Of a DNA stretch of 64,000 nucleotides, positions 27,609-38,774 are shown piece by piece. The stretch is from Engraulis encrasicolus. Its lineage: Eukaryota > Chordata > Actinopteri > Clupeiformes > Engraulidae. The notes below the pieces were generated by a model that was not told the DNA's origin, did not search any database, and worked only from the letters and a program-made list of their open reading frames with translations. Positions within the stretch are counted from its first letter, which is position 1, and every line of letters begins with the position of its first letter. A program made the position numbers and the translations under genes. The DNA lies in contig NC_085862.1 in NCBI RefSeq assembly GCF_034702125.1, positions 9,884,191 to 9,948,190 on the forward strand. The letters run 5' to 3'.

Positions 27609-27651
27609 ACATGCCCTGATGAAGACAATGGGTCGAAACGCGTAGGCATGT
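27609..27651 (+). ncRNA. type I hammerhead ribozyme-like motif
   Basis: In order: stem I strand ACATGCC (27609-27615), catalytic box CTGATGA (27616-27622), an extra A, stem II GAC/loop/GTC (27624-27634), GAAA (27635-27638), a minimal stem III (AC/GT around GC), cleavage triplet GTA ending at 27644, and the second stem I strand GGCATGT (27645-27651), which pairs exactly with the first. All core bases of the hammerhead consensus are present; the single departure is the extra A before stem II. Short stem III and type I topology are the form published for hammerheads in Penelope-like retroelements, which often cleave better as dimers. It is probably part of a repeat, because related cores occur elsewhere in the window. 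Confidence 0.65.
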
Positions 27652-27659
27652 AGCCAGTA

Positions 27660-28248
27660 TTCAATAAAGGCTTTTTAACTTTAGTAAGGAGTGCCTCAAA
27701 TAGCAAAAAACAAGCAGAAAACCGGTTTCACAAATTTGAACAAGGGCTAGTTAGTAGGCTAATATCTGGTTTGTCTTAAATCCAAATTCAATCAGCGTTG
27801 GTGTCATCAACCGTTAACCTCTATTTGAATTTAAAGGAACAATCAGTGTTTTTCATGGAACGGTTGTCTAATAGCTTTGCCTGTCTTGCTCCTCTTTGAA
27901 GGGACACTGTGTGAGATTTTTAGTTGTTTATTTCCAGAATTCATGCTGCCCATTCACTAATGTTACCTTTTCCACTAATACTTACCACCACCATCAAATT
28001 CTAAGTATTCATTATGACTGGAAAAATTGCACTTTTCATACATGAAAAGGGGGATCTTCTCCATGGTCCGCCATTTTGAATTTCCAAAAATAGCCATTTT
28101 TAGCTTCAAAAAATAACTGTACTTGGACCATACTAGAACATATTTGTTTATTACTTAGTAAACTTTCATGTAAAGATCAAATTTGGCAATAGGCAGCCCA
28201 GTTTCAATGAGCAGCATAGTTGCAGTACCTTTTTTGACCATTTCCTGC
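27660..28248. repeat. MITE-like sequence ('GGGACACTGTGTGAGATTTTTAG' start)
   Basis: From about 27900 the sequence reads 'gggacactgtgtgagatttttag...ccgccattttgaatttcc...gcagtaccttttttgaccatttcctgcag', then 'tcccaggtgaaaaagtgg'. Its counterpart end 'cacctggggtgtccctgt' is at about 31640, so the 28249-31640 block appears inserted in it. Confidence 0.5.
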
Positions 28249-29668
28249 AGTCCCAGGTGAAAAAGTGGTTCAATTTAGTACAATAAAAGCATGACTGAAG
28301 TGTACTTAGCATGTTAAAAGTGCACTCGTGCTTTTTGTGCTAAGAAAAAGTATGTTTACAATATGCCTTATTTAAGGTGTACTTAAAATTAGATGTAATT
28401 AAGTTGCTCTCAAAGAAAGTACACTTAGCGAACCATACTTCAAGTGTACTTCGAAGATGTTTGGCAAAAGTGTATTTAGAGGAATATACTAATAGTGTTC
28501 TAATAGTGAACTTACTAAAAGTGTATTTTTTAATAACATATTTCAATTGTACTTTTTTAAAGTGCAATATGATTACACTTCACCCAAATGTCTTCTAAGT
28601 GTGATTTTCTATAGTGCGCTTTAAAGTAAATCGCTTTAACATATTGCGAGTACACTTTTTCTAAGTGCACCATGATTGTACTTCACCCAAATATATTCAA
28701 AGTGTGCTTACACAGAGTTAATTTACCCATCATGCACCATCATGCATGTACCATCATGCAATGCACTTCTTGGAGCTACATTTCTCAAACAGAAAGCCAT
28801 TTACAGTGAGTCCAATAAGTATTTGATCCCTTGCTGATTTTGTTGGTTTGCCTACTAAGAAAGACATGATCAGTCATTAAATGTTATGATAATATGTATT
28901 CTAATATGGAGAGACAGAATATCAAAAAGAAAATCCAGAAATTAACTTAACAGAATATATATTAATTTATTTCCATTTCATCGAGCAAAATAGGTATTTG
29001 ATCCCCTGCCAACTGATAACAGTTCCGGGCCCACAGACCAGATGGGCACTTCCGATCAACTTGTCATCTGAATTAAAGACACCTGTACATACTAACATGT
29101 ATAAACGACACAATGAATCAGCAGAATCAGTCCATAGTATGAGTGAATCAGTCACACTCCTACCTCACCAGCATGGGAAAGACCAAAGAGCGGTCAAATT
29201 ATATCAGGGGCTAGATTTTAGACCTGAACAAAGACTAAATGGGCTACAAAGCCAGAAGAAAGAGACTGGGTATTAATGACTTATTAATGACCCAACTGTT
29301 GATGCATTTCTTCCATAATGTGAGGAATACAAAATGACAATCCATCAGCCTGTCTGGGGTTCTATACAGGATTTGACCTTTTTTAGGGATTTCATAATCA
29401 TGAGAACAGAAAGAAAGCACCCTAGACCTGTACAGGATGAACTAGGCAATGATATCAAAGCTACTGGGGCCAAAATCACTGAGAAAACTACTGGTAGCAC
29501 TTAATGCCACAGAGGTTTAAAATCCTGTAGTGTACACACGGTACCTCTACATCAAAAGGAACCTGTGCAGTCCCACCTGAGGTTTGCCAACGGACATCAG
29601 ACTGGTTTAGGATATGATAAGGAGGTGCTGTAGTCAGATGAAACCAAAATCAAGCTGTTTGGCATTAA

Positions 29669-29835
29669 CCCCTTAATGCGCGCCGTACCTCCTGAGGCAC
29701 GCTGTAATAGACATTGAAATGTAACTACCATAGCACTACAATACTATGACACAACACAGGCCCTTTAGTAATGCACCACGACTTGGTCATTACCATACTG
29801 GTAACAATGAATTTATAAAGCCGCGCCTTAAGGGG
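29669..29835. mobile_element. TTAA-flanked MITE (piggyBac-like), copy 1
   Basis: CCCCTTAATGCGCG and CGCGCCTTAAGGGG are inverted ends between TTAA at 29665-29668 and TTAA at 29836-29839. It interrupts the decayed Tc1 just after the first catalytic Asp region. A second copy is at 62256-62422. Confidence 0.85.
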
Positions 29836-30054
29836 TTAACACAATTCCATGTGTTTTGAGAAAGAGAACTGCTGTCTATGATCCCAAGAACACCCTCCTC
29901 ACCATCATGCATGAAAGTGGTATCATTATGGTTTGAGGGTGTTTGTCTGGCCAAGGCACAGGACAACTTTACATCGTCAACGAATGGATGGAGGGAGACA
30001 TGTAATGTGCAATCCTGAGTGCAAACGTCCTTCCCTCCACCACTACACTGAAGG

Positions 30055-30321
30055 GTGGGCCATTTTTGGATCTCCCAACATGACAATAATACACAACATA
30101 CAGTCAAAGCAACGAAGGAGTGGCTCAATAAGAAGCATATTAAAGTCATGAAGTGGCCTAGACAGTCTCCAAATATTAACCCTATAGTTATTATATTGAG
30201 GGAACTGAGCCTCCCATTTGCCAAGCTACAGCCACACACTATTAATATTTTAGAGATAATCTGCAAAGAAAAATGGGAAAAAATATTTTCTACTATATGC
30301 ACAAACATTGTCATCAACTAA
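30055..30321 (+). pseudogene. broken Tc1 transposase C-terminal part
   Basis: The reading frame holds 'KVMKWPRQSPNINPI', recognisable as the D-to-E region of Tc1 transposase. The ENLW motif is degraded, and the preceding HDNN segment replaces the QQDNDPKH motif. Not functional. Confidence 0.75.
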
Positions 30322-30785
30322 AAGAAGCATCTGACCTCAGTGCTAGACAACTAGGGCTTTGCCACAAAGCATTTTATCTTCTTTAGCTAGAGGGGTCAAA
30401 TACTTATTTGCCTAAATTAAATACAAATAAATTAAAATATATTATTTTAAGTTATTTTCTGGAATTTCTTTTTGATATTCTGTCTCTCCATGTTTGAATA
30501 CACATTATCATAAATTTATAGACTGACCATGTCTTTATTAGTGGGAAAACCGGCAAAATCAGCAAGGGATCAAATACATATTGGACTCACTGTACCTCTA
30601 AGGAATATCTCTGGTTTGCATGAAAATATTACTCATTGTTATATTCTGCTTTTATTGTAGGAGTTTTACAATTTTAAAGTGGTACACAAAAAATGGCCAT
30701 GTTCCCACCGTCATTATGATGGTCACGTATATGTTCTGGTATATATAGCCTCACACTTCCCATGATATCATGGTGAGAGGTAAGT

Positions 30786-30944
30786 CAGGGCCGGAGCTAT
30801 AGGGAGGGCGAGCAGGGCATTTGCCCCTGGGCCCAGGGCACTCTTGCATTGGTGGTGGGGGCCCAATTGTGATCTTGTCAGGCCATATAGGGGGCCCGAT
30901 AAGTGTTTTGCCCCGAGGCCCTTTGTGCAATTGTTCCGCCACTG
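30786..30944. mobile_element. hAT-like MITE ('CAGGGCCGGAGCTATAGGG' ends), copy 1
   Basis: Ends CAGGGCCGGAGCTATAGGG and CCGCCACTG, flanked by a 7-bp match GGTAAGT. A second copy in the opposite orientation is at 53493-53651. Confidence 0.75.
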
Positions 30945-31679
30945 GGTAAGTTGGAACTAGTTGTTCAAACAAAGAATCAAGGGTCACCATTAGTGATCAA
31001 TTCTAATGATCAACTGCAGGAAGGTGAAACAAGTATGAAATACAGTGAAATGTGTATCTGAAATCTCTGTAACAATGCAATGATTGTAAATGTCAGTCGT
31101 GCTAGGCATGCATACTGTATCAATACTGTGACATGTGGCTGTGTGTAATGTACAAGGTCTGAGGACCAGCATGGATTGTAGTATTAGATTTATATTATTC
31201 GTTGTACTTGGGAGTGTACTGTAAATATACTTCAAGCATACCTGTTATATATTTACAATACTTAATATGATATACTTTTTACAGACTTAAAATGTTCCAA
31301 TGTAGTCCAAAGAAGCATGAAGTTAATATACTTTTATTGTACTTCTAGTAACAATAAAATGTTATAGAAGTGTACTCAAGCACACTATTAGTGCCATACG
31401 AATGCATGAAAAGCGTGTTTGGAGCATACTTTCAAAAGTATGCTTGTAGTGCACTTAAAGTTGTCCAAAAGCGGTGCCAATTTAGCATCCTCAGTGTGCT
31501 GCAAGTGTGCTGAAGTACTGCTTTAGTAGTGCTTCAGCGCACTAATAGTGCAATGAAGCGCACTTTAAATCGCCGAAAATAGTACACTTTGTACTAAGTA
31601 CGGTCAAAAAAAGTACACTTTAAGTATATGGGTTTTTCACCTGGGGTGTCCCTGTAAACACTGACAGCCACCTCCCACC

Positions 31680-31955
31680 CAGGGCCGGAGTAATGTACAG
31701 GCTGGATATGGCTGAAGCCTAGGGCCCCCAGTGGCCAAAGGGGGGGAAATCCATATACAGTAATTGGAGAAATGTAGCTAGATGCAGTATTGATAACTTA
31801 GTCTGCTGTGTCGTCGGGTAGAGTTTTAAATCTGATTAATACTCCTCTCGGTTTGGATTGTTACATGTAACTTTGTTATGAACTATGCCTTCTATGGGGG
31901 CCACAGCAACCTGTAGCCTAGGGGACCCAGGCCCTCTTAATCCTGTCCTGCTCCT
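31680..31955. mobile_element. hAT-like fragment ('CAGGGCCGGAGTAATG')
   Basis: The start resembles other 'cagggccgga' elements, and 'tatggctgaagcctagggcccc' recurs at about 36900 ('tatggctgcagcctaggggccc'). Right edge unclear. Confidence 0.5.
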
Positions 31956-31959
31956 ACCC

Positions 31960-33130
31960 ACTCACCCACCCTTTCGTCTTTTTCGTGGAACGGTTGCATT
32001 AGCTTTGCCTTTCTTGCTCCTCTTTGGGGGATTAAAAACGGACACCCACTCACCCACCCACCCACCAGCACAGCTGAACATGTGTGGGCTGGTCTTAACA
32101 CACTACTGAATATCTAGGCCTGTAGGCCACTGTCTGACTCACCCCAGCAACACATAGCCTACATATGGTGGCCAGCTTAGAAAGGGATTTGCTAAAAGGT
32201 TTTCATGAGTAATGCATACGTACTGTATACACTCAAGTGAGACTTCTCTTTTCTCCTTTCAGGTTACAACAGAAGACAGTTATGCACCCTCTTATTTTCT
32301 TAGTATATCTGAATGACTGTGATGTGCCGTCCTTGAGCGTCCTGAGCGTCCTTGAGCAAACCAAACAACCTTTTTTTCCCTCTGGTGTGAGATCATTAAA
32401 GCTCAGAAACTCCCCATCTAATGAGGATTAAAACGTGCGGCGCTCCGCCCAGTAAATCTGTGGCTAATTGGCCTAACCAAACCACCTGCGCGCACATGTT
32501 GGATTCGGGTCTCGTGCCGTGCATGAACCATGTCATCATGTCCACTTCTGGGTTTCTCGAGAGCAATGCAAAGCATGCTGCCATGGACTGCTTTTTTTGT
32601 TTATCATTTGTCATTTATTCGAAAATATAAATGATTTGAGACTTTCAAAGTCCCATAAGAATGACAGCAAATAAATAATTGTTTTCATATTAAAAAAACA
32701 TAAGAAAACCAAACAGACCAGAAAAAAGAAGAAGAAAACAGTTAACAAAAAAAAACAATTAGTAGCTGAATGTTTCGTGGAACCATCTGCAGGAAATGTG
32801 TTCTACCAATAACATACACCTACAGTATGTAAGACTTCATTATCATACCCGTAATTGTGTTAAAGGCTTTGGAGGCAGTGCTCAAATCTCTTTACCATGT
32901 TGTTCACCAAATACACAGATATCTTGTGGCCAGTTTATCTTGCCTGCGGAGGTTTTTCTGTTGTTGTTGTTGCTGTGTGTTTTTGTGTTAAACCATTTGG
33001 AGAGGTAATGCCACAGTTGCAGATAGTGTTCTTTCCAGTGGAGGTATCGCACCTTTGGACTTGATGCCCGGTGGGTGCGTAGGATTCACTAGGTAAACTG
33101 GAAGCAAGCAAGGGGAACTCACACACCTTA
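31960..33130. other. no gene seen
   Basis: Unique-looking sequence with short overlapping frames, a CACC-rich run at 32040-32068 and an A-rich tract at 32690-32760. Nothing else supportable. Confidence 0.5.
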
Positions 33131-33131
33131 T

Positions 33132-33541
33132 AGGACCAGTTCAGTCAATTTCAACATGCAGTTGTAATGCTCACACTACCCTTGACTTGTCAGTACTTGA
33201 GATTTTTTTTTTTCAGCCTTTTCCGAGATCCTGGTCATTGTAATGGGGGCAGCGCTTTGTTTACATTTTAAAAAAAAAACATTTTTATTTATTCCCAAAA
33301 ACATCCAACAGGTTATACAACATCAACAGACAACTAGCAAACAGCGGTACCTTCTGGGAAAATATTTGGAGTAGGCCTATGTTGATTTAAAAAAAAATGT
33401 AAACAAACGCTGCCCCCATTAAAATAGCTCATATCTCGGAAAGGGCTGAGCCAAAAAAATGTGGCATCACCGGGTACTGACAAGTCAAGGGTAGCGTGAG
33501 CAATACAACAGCATATTGAAATTGACTGAGCTGGTCCTTTA
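33132..33541. repeat. long palindromic MITE
   Basis: 'aggaccagttcagtcaattt' at the left is matched by 'aaattgactgagctggtcct' at the right, and 'acccttgacttgtcagtac' by 'gtactgacaagtcaagggt'. Inner arms also pair ('gggggcagcg'/'cgctgccccc'). Confidence 0.8.
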
Positions 33542-33818
33542 ATGCCGATGCAATAGTATACTTTTATTCTATTTTAGAAAACATGGGTGCATTTTTGTGT
33601 TCTAAAATGCAATAAAAGCATACTTTCAAAGTTGCAGATAGAACATGGGCTCAGCCATGCACATCACCACTCAGTAATCACCCCCATCCATCACCGTCAA
33701 GAGCTGTGTACTGTTGGTTGGTTTCGTTCTCACATGGGATTTCGACGGTGACCCACTTGGTGGGTTAATGTTAACATACGAACGCCCCATGGCTTGGTTT
33801 TATAGAACTTCATGTGGT

Positions 33819-33980
33819 GGCCCTGCCCTGGCCATCCAGTAGGGCACTCGCCTGCCATGCGGCTGACCCAGGCTCGATTCTCGGCACGGGTCCTTTGCCG
33901 ACCTCTCCCCATTCGCTTCCTGTCTACCTCTCATACTGTCCTGTCCATAATTAAGTCTAAAAAGACCAACAAATATCTTA
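33819..33980 (+). repeat. tRNA-derived SINE
   Basis: The head resembles a tRNA: an A-box-like 'tggccatccagtagggcactcg' and a B-box-like 'ggctcgattct'. A pyrimidine-rich body ('cctctccccattcgcttcctg') and an A-rich 'aaaaagaccaacaaa' tail follow, a typical fish tRNA-SINE layout. Confidence 0.7.
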
Positions 33981-34052
33981 CAAGAAAGAACTTCATGTGG
34001 TTCTGTATACTATTTTGGGTGAGCCTGGTTTTTCTCCACAGTTGCTTAAATA

Positions 34053-34409
34053 CACTCTAAGAAGTACTGTGTCAGAAATTACACAAACTGTGTTTGCACA
34101 GGGACAACACATTTTGCGTCCTTTGTTAGATGTGTCATGTTTGTGTAAGAAGGGGGCAATAATAGTATAATAACAAAGGACTTAGTGAAACAAAAACTGT
34201 TTTTTAGTCATATTCAAGCCACGTTCCTGGTTTGTGATAAGTACAGTAATTGTGAATAACTGATGTGTAATGCTTAACGTGAAATGTGTCAGCTACAGTA
34301 TTTTAACTGAATAATACAGATGTTTTGTCACATTCCACACACTATGTGGTAAAACCATCTTCTTAACACAATGGATGTGTCAAAAACTGACACACTCCTT
34401 CTTAGAGTG
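34053..34409. mobile_element. TA-flanked MITE ('CACTCTAAGAAG' ends)
   Basis: CACTCTAAGAAG and CTTCTTAGAGTG between TA (34051-34052) and TA (34410-34411). The interior repeats 'tgtgtcag' and 'acacat' phrases. The TA duplication suggests a Tc1/mariner-related origin. Confidence 0.8.
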
Positions 34410-34427
34410 TAGGCATGTTCAGGGCTG

Positions 34428-34822
34428 AACTGGCCATCTGGCATACTGGGCATTTCCCGGTGGGCCCCACACCCTATAGGGCTTTCAGGCCGACCATTAC
34501 GGACTACAAACTTTTTCCGACTGTGTTACCCGGATGAACCTGCTGTCGTCACGGTTTTCAGAGAAAAACCTAGTATTTAGCGGTTCGCATTGCGAACCAA
34601 CTTTCCGGTTTGTGAACGCAAATATCTCTGCCGTGAACACGACAGCCGGTTCGCGATTGGGTGTGGGAACGGGCTCCAGCACGGTTCTCAGCCGGCCTGA
34701 ACGCGCTACTAGTGGGCCTCTATTTTCAGAAATGTAAAAATAACAAAACTTTTTTTTTACATGTCTGAAAATAGGTGCCCACGAGGATGCAGGGCCCACC
34801 GGAGTGTCAGTTCTGCACCACT
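34428..34822. mobile_element. hAT-like element ('CAGGGCTGAACTGGCC')
   Basis: Left CAGGGCTGAACTGGCCATCT; the right end falls near 'gtgtcagttctgcacc'. Related pieces, 'gggcccaccgg' and 'gccagatggccagtccagccctg', recur at 57660-57736 and about 39340. Confidence 0.55.
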
Positions 34823-35104
34823 AATTATGAGGGGCCCCCTTTAGGCCAAAAGTGCCCGGGCCCTATTTACCCCCCCCAGGCCAGCCCTGGGCGTGTTTGC
34901 CTGGTGGTACCTTGCTGTGGCCTACAGAGGTAGAGGCCACATAGAGGAGACCTGGGGGAACAGAAGGCTCTGGATTAGAATGGGGCAAACCGGGGTCTGG
35001 CCTGGGGCAGCAGAGGGCATGGGGCCAACACAGACACACACCACACCCATGCAGCTTATTGGTAGACCAAAAGAAAAACATTAATCATCAAGTCATCTAG
35101 GTCA

Positions 35105-35325
35105 GTGTTTCCCAACCAGGGGTACGTGTACCTCTAGGAGGGGTATGTGAACACAAAGCAGGGGGTATGTGGAAAAATAGAAATTAAAACAAATGTATGG
35201 AGCATAATCATATTGGGATAGAGGAAGATACTATAGAGTATGAGTGAAGAGGGGGTGCTCATCGTGGGACAAAAATGCTTAGGTGGTATGCGGGACAAAA
35301 AAGGTTGGTACACACTGCTCTACTG
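35105..35325. mobile_element. hAT-like MITE ('CAGTGTTTCCCAACC')
   Basis: Left CAGTGTTTCCCAACCAGGGG and right GGTTGGTACACACTG. The flanking duplication is not convincing. Confidence 0.6.
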
Positions 35326-35329
35326 TAGG

Positions 35330-35911
35330 TGGTGAGTGAGTCAGTCAACACAATCTTTCAACAGAGAACCCTGCAGTTGGGGACTGCCTGCCACCAGAAA
35401 AAAGTCACCATATAACCGCAAAGTAGTTGCACAATCTTCCAAGCCAACAAATGACAGACAAATTAAAACGTGTACTGTAGGCACAAGTTAGCAGTTCAGG
35501 TAGTAGTGATGGATAAAGATGTAGTGTATTCTCAAAAAAAGAGTCAAATATCCCGTCTGATTCCCGCCTCATTCCGCCTTCTTGTCAGCTGCCGTCAGGT
35601 TTCTAACACATATATCCCCTATAGTACCTCAATAAGTACAGTAAGTATTCATTTCTTACGTTGAAAAAAAAAAAAAACGTGCAAAGACTGAGCAAATGAT
35701 TGACGGAACACCAAAAGAAAATGAAGGTGTTTTGTTCAGTGTCCTCCTGTAGATGACCATCTAAATGACCATCTAAATTAACCAAATGAACTATCTACTA
35801 GCCATTTTGGCTGGTGATGAATAAAGTTAATTTAGAGTCCTGCAAGTAGTAATTGTGCTGAAGGTCTGACACCTCTAGTTCAATGTCACGATAGAACCTG
35901 CTAATGCAGAG
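35330..35911. other. no gene seen
   Basis: Short scraps of other repeats ('gccattttggctggtgatga' near 35800 also occurs near 22170). No exon. Confidence 0.45.
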
Positions 35912-35919
35912 CCCCAGTC

Positions 35920-36133
35920 TAGTGTTGCCAGATGTGTCTGATCAAATCAAGGTTCTCAAAAACCGGCAAAATGCGCTAAATTCCGCCCAATTTCGACAAA
36001 TTGCATTGATTTCTATGGGCACAAAACTGCAGAAAAAAAACCAGCCAAATGGTCAATTTTTCCTGTTTTCACCCACATACGGCCATCCCAAGTAGTCCAA
36101 TTGGGCAGGTAACCGCCCAATCTGGCAGCATTG
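35920..36133. mobile_element. hAT-like MITE, 'AGTGTTGCCAGAT' ends, copy 3
   Basis: Begins TAGTGTTGCCAGAT and ends ATCTGGCAGCATTG. Exact 8-bp duplication CCCCAGTC at 35912-35919 and 36134-36141. Interior shared with 54348-54558. Confidence 0.88.
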
Positions 36134-36139
36134 CCCCAG

Positions 36140-37920
36140 TCTGTGACCACCAATTAAGTTGCTGTGTGGATAGTCTCTATGCTGCTGCAATGCTTTTACC
36201 TTCACAGGTATGTCAGTGAGGTGAAGGACTGAATAACTGGATACAGGGTCAAATCCTCCTCGTGCCAATTCCCAGATAACCTCAAATTAATCTCTTCTCT
36301 TCTGCAAGGCATGAGAGAGGGTGGGTCAGACAAGGAACGATGCAACTATTTAAGCACAAACACATCCAACCAAAGTTTCACCCACCAACCGAGTCTATAA
36401 AACCCAACCTTGATGGAATGAATTGAAATGCTTTGATTCTATTCCTTGATCTCTGAGGTCTTGCTTGCTCTCTGTTCCGTCCTGTTTGACTCTATGGAGC
36501 TTGACAACCAAGCTAGGTAGAAATACATGACCAGGTCAGTCATAGCTTTCTCCTTAGCGGCAAGAGTTGCAGGACTGCTAGAGATTAGCCTCAGTTGCCA
36601 AGGTAAGAAGTCTGCCAGCTGTGCGCTGCAAGGACAGTTCACATTCAGGACCCTGACACACACCCTCCACGTCAGCAGAAGACTAGGTAGACTGCTACTA
36701 GTATCCCCACAATCAACTGGTGATCTTGGTGCCTACTAAATAAAGATTGTTAAGGACTTTTTAAATCAACTGAAGTGCATGGATAAAGAAAAATGTCCTC
36801 CCTTTTCTGAACATTACACCCTCCACGTCAGTCAGAGCAACCTCACTCGGGTAGCCAGAGAGTGTGTGGCTGCGAGCAGGGCCGGATTAACGCACAGGCT
36901 AGATATGGCTGCAGCCTAGGGGCCCCCACCTGCCAGGGGGCCCCTGACTGGCTAAAAAACTGACTGACTAAAAAAATCATCCATCATGTTGAGTACACAT
37001 GGTAGATATGTTACCCTTATTTCCTAGCTTGTAATTATGACACTGCCTATGTAAATATATTTCTGAAACAATCTGGTAAAACCGGGACAGGTGGTGGCAA
37101 CACTACCGGTGGTTTGTGAGTGCAGAGTTTGAGATTGCAGAGCCTCTTAAAACTGATATGTATGCGATCAACAGAAATCATCAACCATAATGCAAAGGTA
37201 GAATAGAACCTTTTTTTTCAAGAAGAGCAGATGACATCACCAAATGAATGAAAATATGTTCCACAAACAAATACAAACAGTGCAAAAGTCACAAGTATTC
37301 ACATGTACACGGTGGTCTTGATGTTGGTCTAGGAATCAGATGGGGTCCAAATATTGGTTTGTGTAGGTAGGTCTACCCTGCCCTACAAAGCAAAAAGGCA
37401 GTAACTGCATTGCTGTTTTAAATGAGTTACTATGACTTTAATGCCATATATATCAAAGTGTAAAGTTAAATAAAATGATTGATTTTCAAAAAAGGTGGTA
37501 ATATAAAGTAACAAAACTGTCACATGCCAAAAATCTCCCAAAAACAGTTATACTAGATTGCAGTATCATTTTAAACTCAACTGACTCAGTTTTGAGCTCT
37601 GCGCAGTTACTGCATTTTTGCTTTGTAGGGCAGTACCAGTATGAAAGCTTTTGGATGAGGTAATGAATAGACATTCTATCCATAGCGGGGGTGAGTCAGG
37701 CATCTGATCACCTATTATTCCAGTGAGACTGTGTCTTTTCCAATTATCTGGATATCCGTTAATTAATGACACACACAGAAGAGAAAGTTAGGAACAGAGT
37801 TAGGAAGTCTACACTACGGCCAGACAAACCGGTAAACTTTGGTTGGAGTTCCTTTGTGTTGAAAGATATGGCCAGAGAAATGGAATGGGAATGAGAAATG
37901 GAAGAGAATGCAAGAGAGAG

Positions 37921-37983
<63 letters not shown>

Positions 37984-38060
37984 AGAAGAGAGTGAGCATG
38001 CCAGCATGCACTCTGTCAGCTGCAAACAGAAATGAGGGTGTGGTGTGGTGTGGTGTGGTG
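36140..38060. other. intergenic, no gene seen
   Basis: Contains a hAT-like scrap at about 36880-36960 ('cagggccggattaacgcacagg') and a GA microsatellite at 37920-37980. The small frames overlap on both strands, and none resembles a known protein. Confidence 0.5.
37920..37980. repeat. GA microsatellite
   Basis: About 30 AG units. Confidence 0.92.
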
Positions 38061-38063
38061 TGG
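38038..38063. repeat. GTGTG pentanucleotide repeat
   Basis: Five units of 'tggtg' immediately before the MITE at 38064. Confidence 0.8.
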
Positions 38064-38325
38064 TAACACTTGACTTGACGCCGATGTCATATGCATGTCA
38101 TTACAGTGTCATAATAGTGTCATGACACAGTCATGGACAAGTCATAAACATTATGTCCATGTCATATGTCTTTGCCATAACCGAATGTCACTTAAGGCCA
38201 ACAGTCATAACATGTTTATGATATGGACATAATGTTTATGACACATGCATAACTGTGCTGCCATGTCACTGTTATGCCACTGTAATGACATGTCTATGAC
38301 ACCAGCGTCAAGTAAAGTGTTATCG
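38064..38325. mobile_element. palindromic MITE ('AACACTT.ACTTGACGCC' ends), copy 1
   Basis: Left 'taacacttgacttgacgcc' and right 'gcgtcaagtaaagtgtta'. The interior is a long imperfect palindrome of 'tcatgaca' and 'cataatg' units. The second copy is at about 48950-49195. Confidence 0.75.
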
Positions 38326-38458
38326 TGTGGTTGTGGTGTGGGTTGGAGAACACGGTACAGATCCCAGAGCTGAAGGTTCGAACCCAGAATAGCGGATAAC
38401 TCCAGGAAAGCAAGCCGGCCAAGAGCAAGGCTGAATGAAGAGAGTAGTAACATACTGG

Positions 38459-38770
38459 GTGCGTTCCAATATGCGACCTTGCTTCCTCCACTTGCGCTTG
38501 TCTCCTCGTCCCACTCCTGGCCCCTCCTCCGTGGAGAAAACGATAAAGTTTCCCAGCTGTCAGCCTAGCCACAACAACTTTTGAGGGACTGTTTTTCATT
38601 CACCATCCTAATTGCAAATGAGAAAAAGACTCTACAATTGAGCTTTTGCAAGATATTGAAATATAATGCTGTTGTCAGTGATGTCATCATGACATATTAC
38701 TTCCTGGTACGAGGAGAGAAGCAAGTGGAGGAGGCAAGTGGAGGAGGCAAGGTCGCATATTGCAACGCAC
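38459..38770. mobile_element. MITE ('GTGCGTTCCAATATGCGACC' ends), intact copy
   Basis: The ends tgcgttccaatatgcgacct and its inverse aggtcgcatattgcaacgca bound 312 bp. A very similar copy lies at 63639-63941 and an interrupted one at 24916-26765. Confidence 0.85.
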
Positions 38771-38774
38771 TCAC

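Larger units (their letters stand above)
28804..30592 (+). mobile_element. decayed Tc1-like transposon
   Basis: TA-flanked (28802-28803, 30593-30594). Ends CAGTGAGTCCAATAAGTATT and its inverse with few mismatches. The plus-strand interior preserves broken transposase pieces: 'SDETKIKLFG' near 29636, and in 30055-30321 'NPIVIILRELS', where the catalytic Glu region is altered. Frameshifts, stops and a 167-bp insertion make it defective. Confidence 0.88.
28249..31650. repeat. inverted-repeat block of AAGTGTACTT-type units, split by insertions
   Basis: The block opens 'cccaggtgaaaaagtgg' and closes 'gggtttttcacctgggg'. Both flanks (28249-28730 and about 31190-31640) are dense in variants of aagtgtactt, agtgcactt and their inverses. 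The Tc1-like element at 28804-30592 and the hAT-like copy at 30786-30944 lie in its middle. Confidence 0.55.

Noticed and set aside
29933..30317. Opposing 175-codon minus frame in the decayed Tc1
   Set aside because: Antisense of the broken transposase, with no independent protein features.
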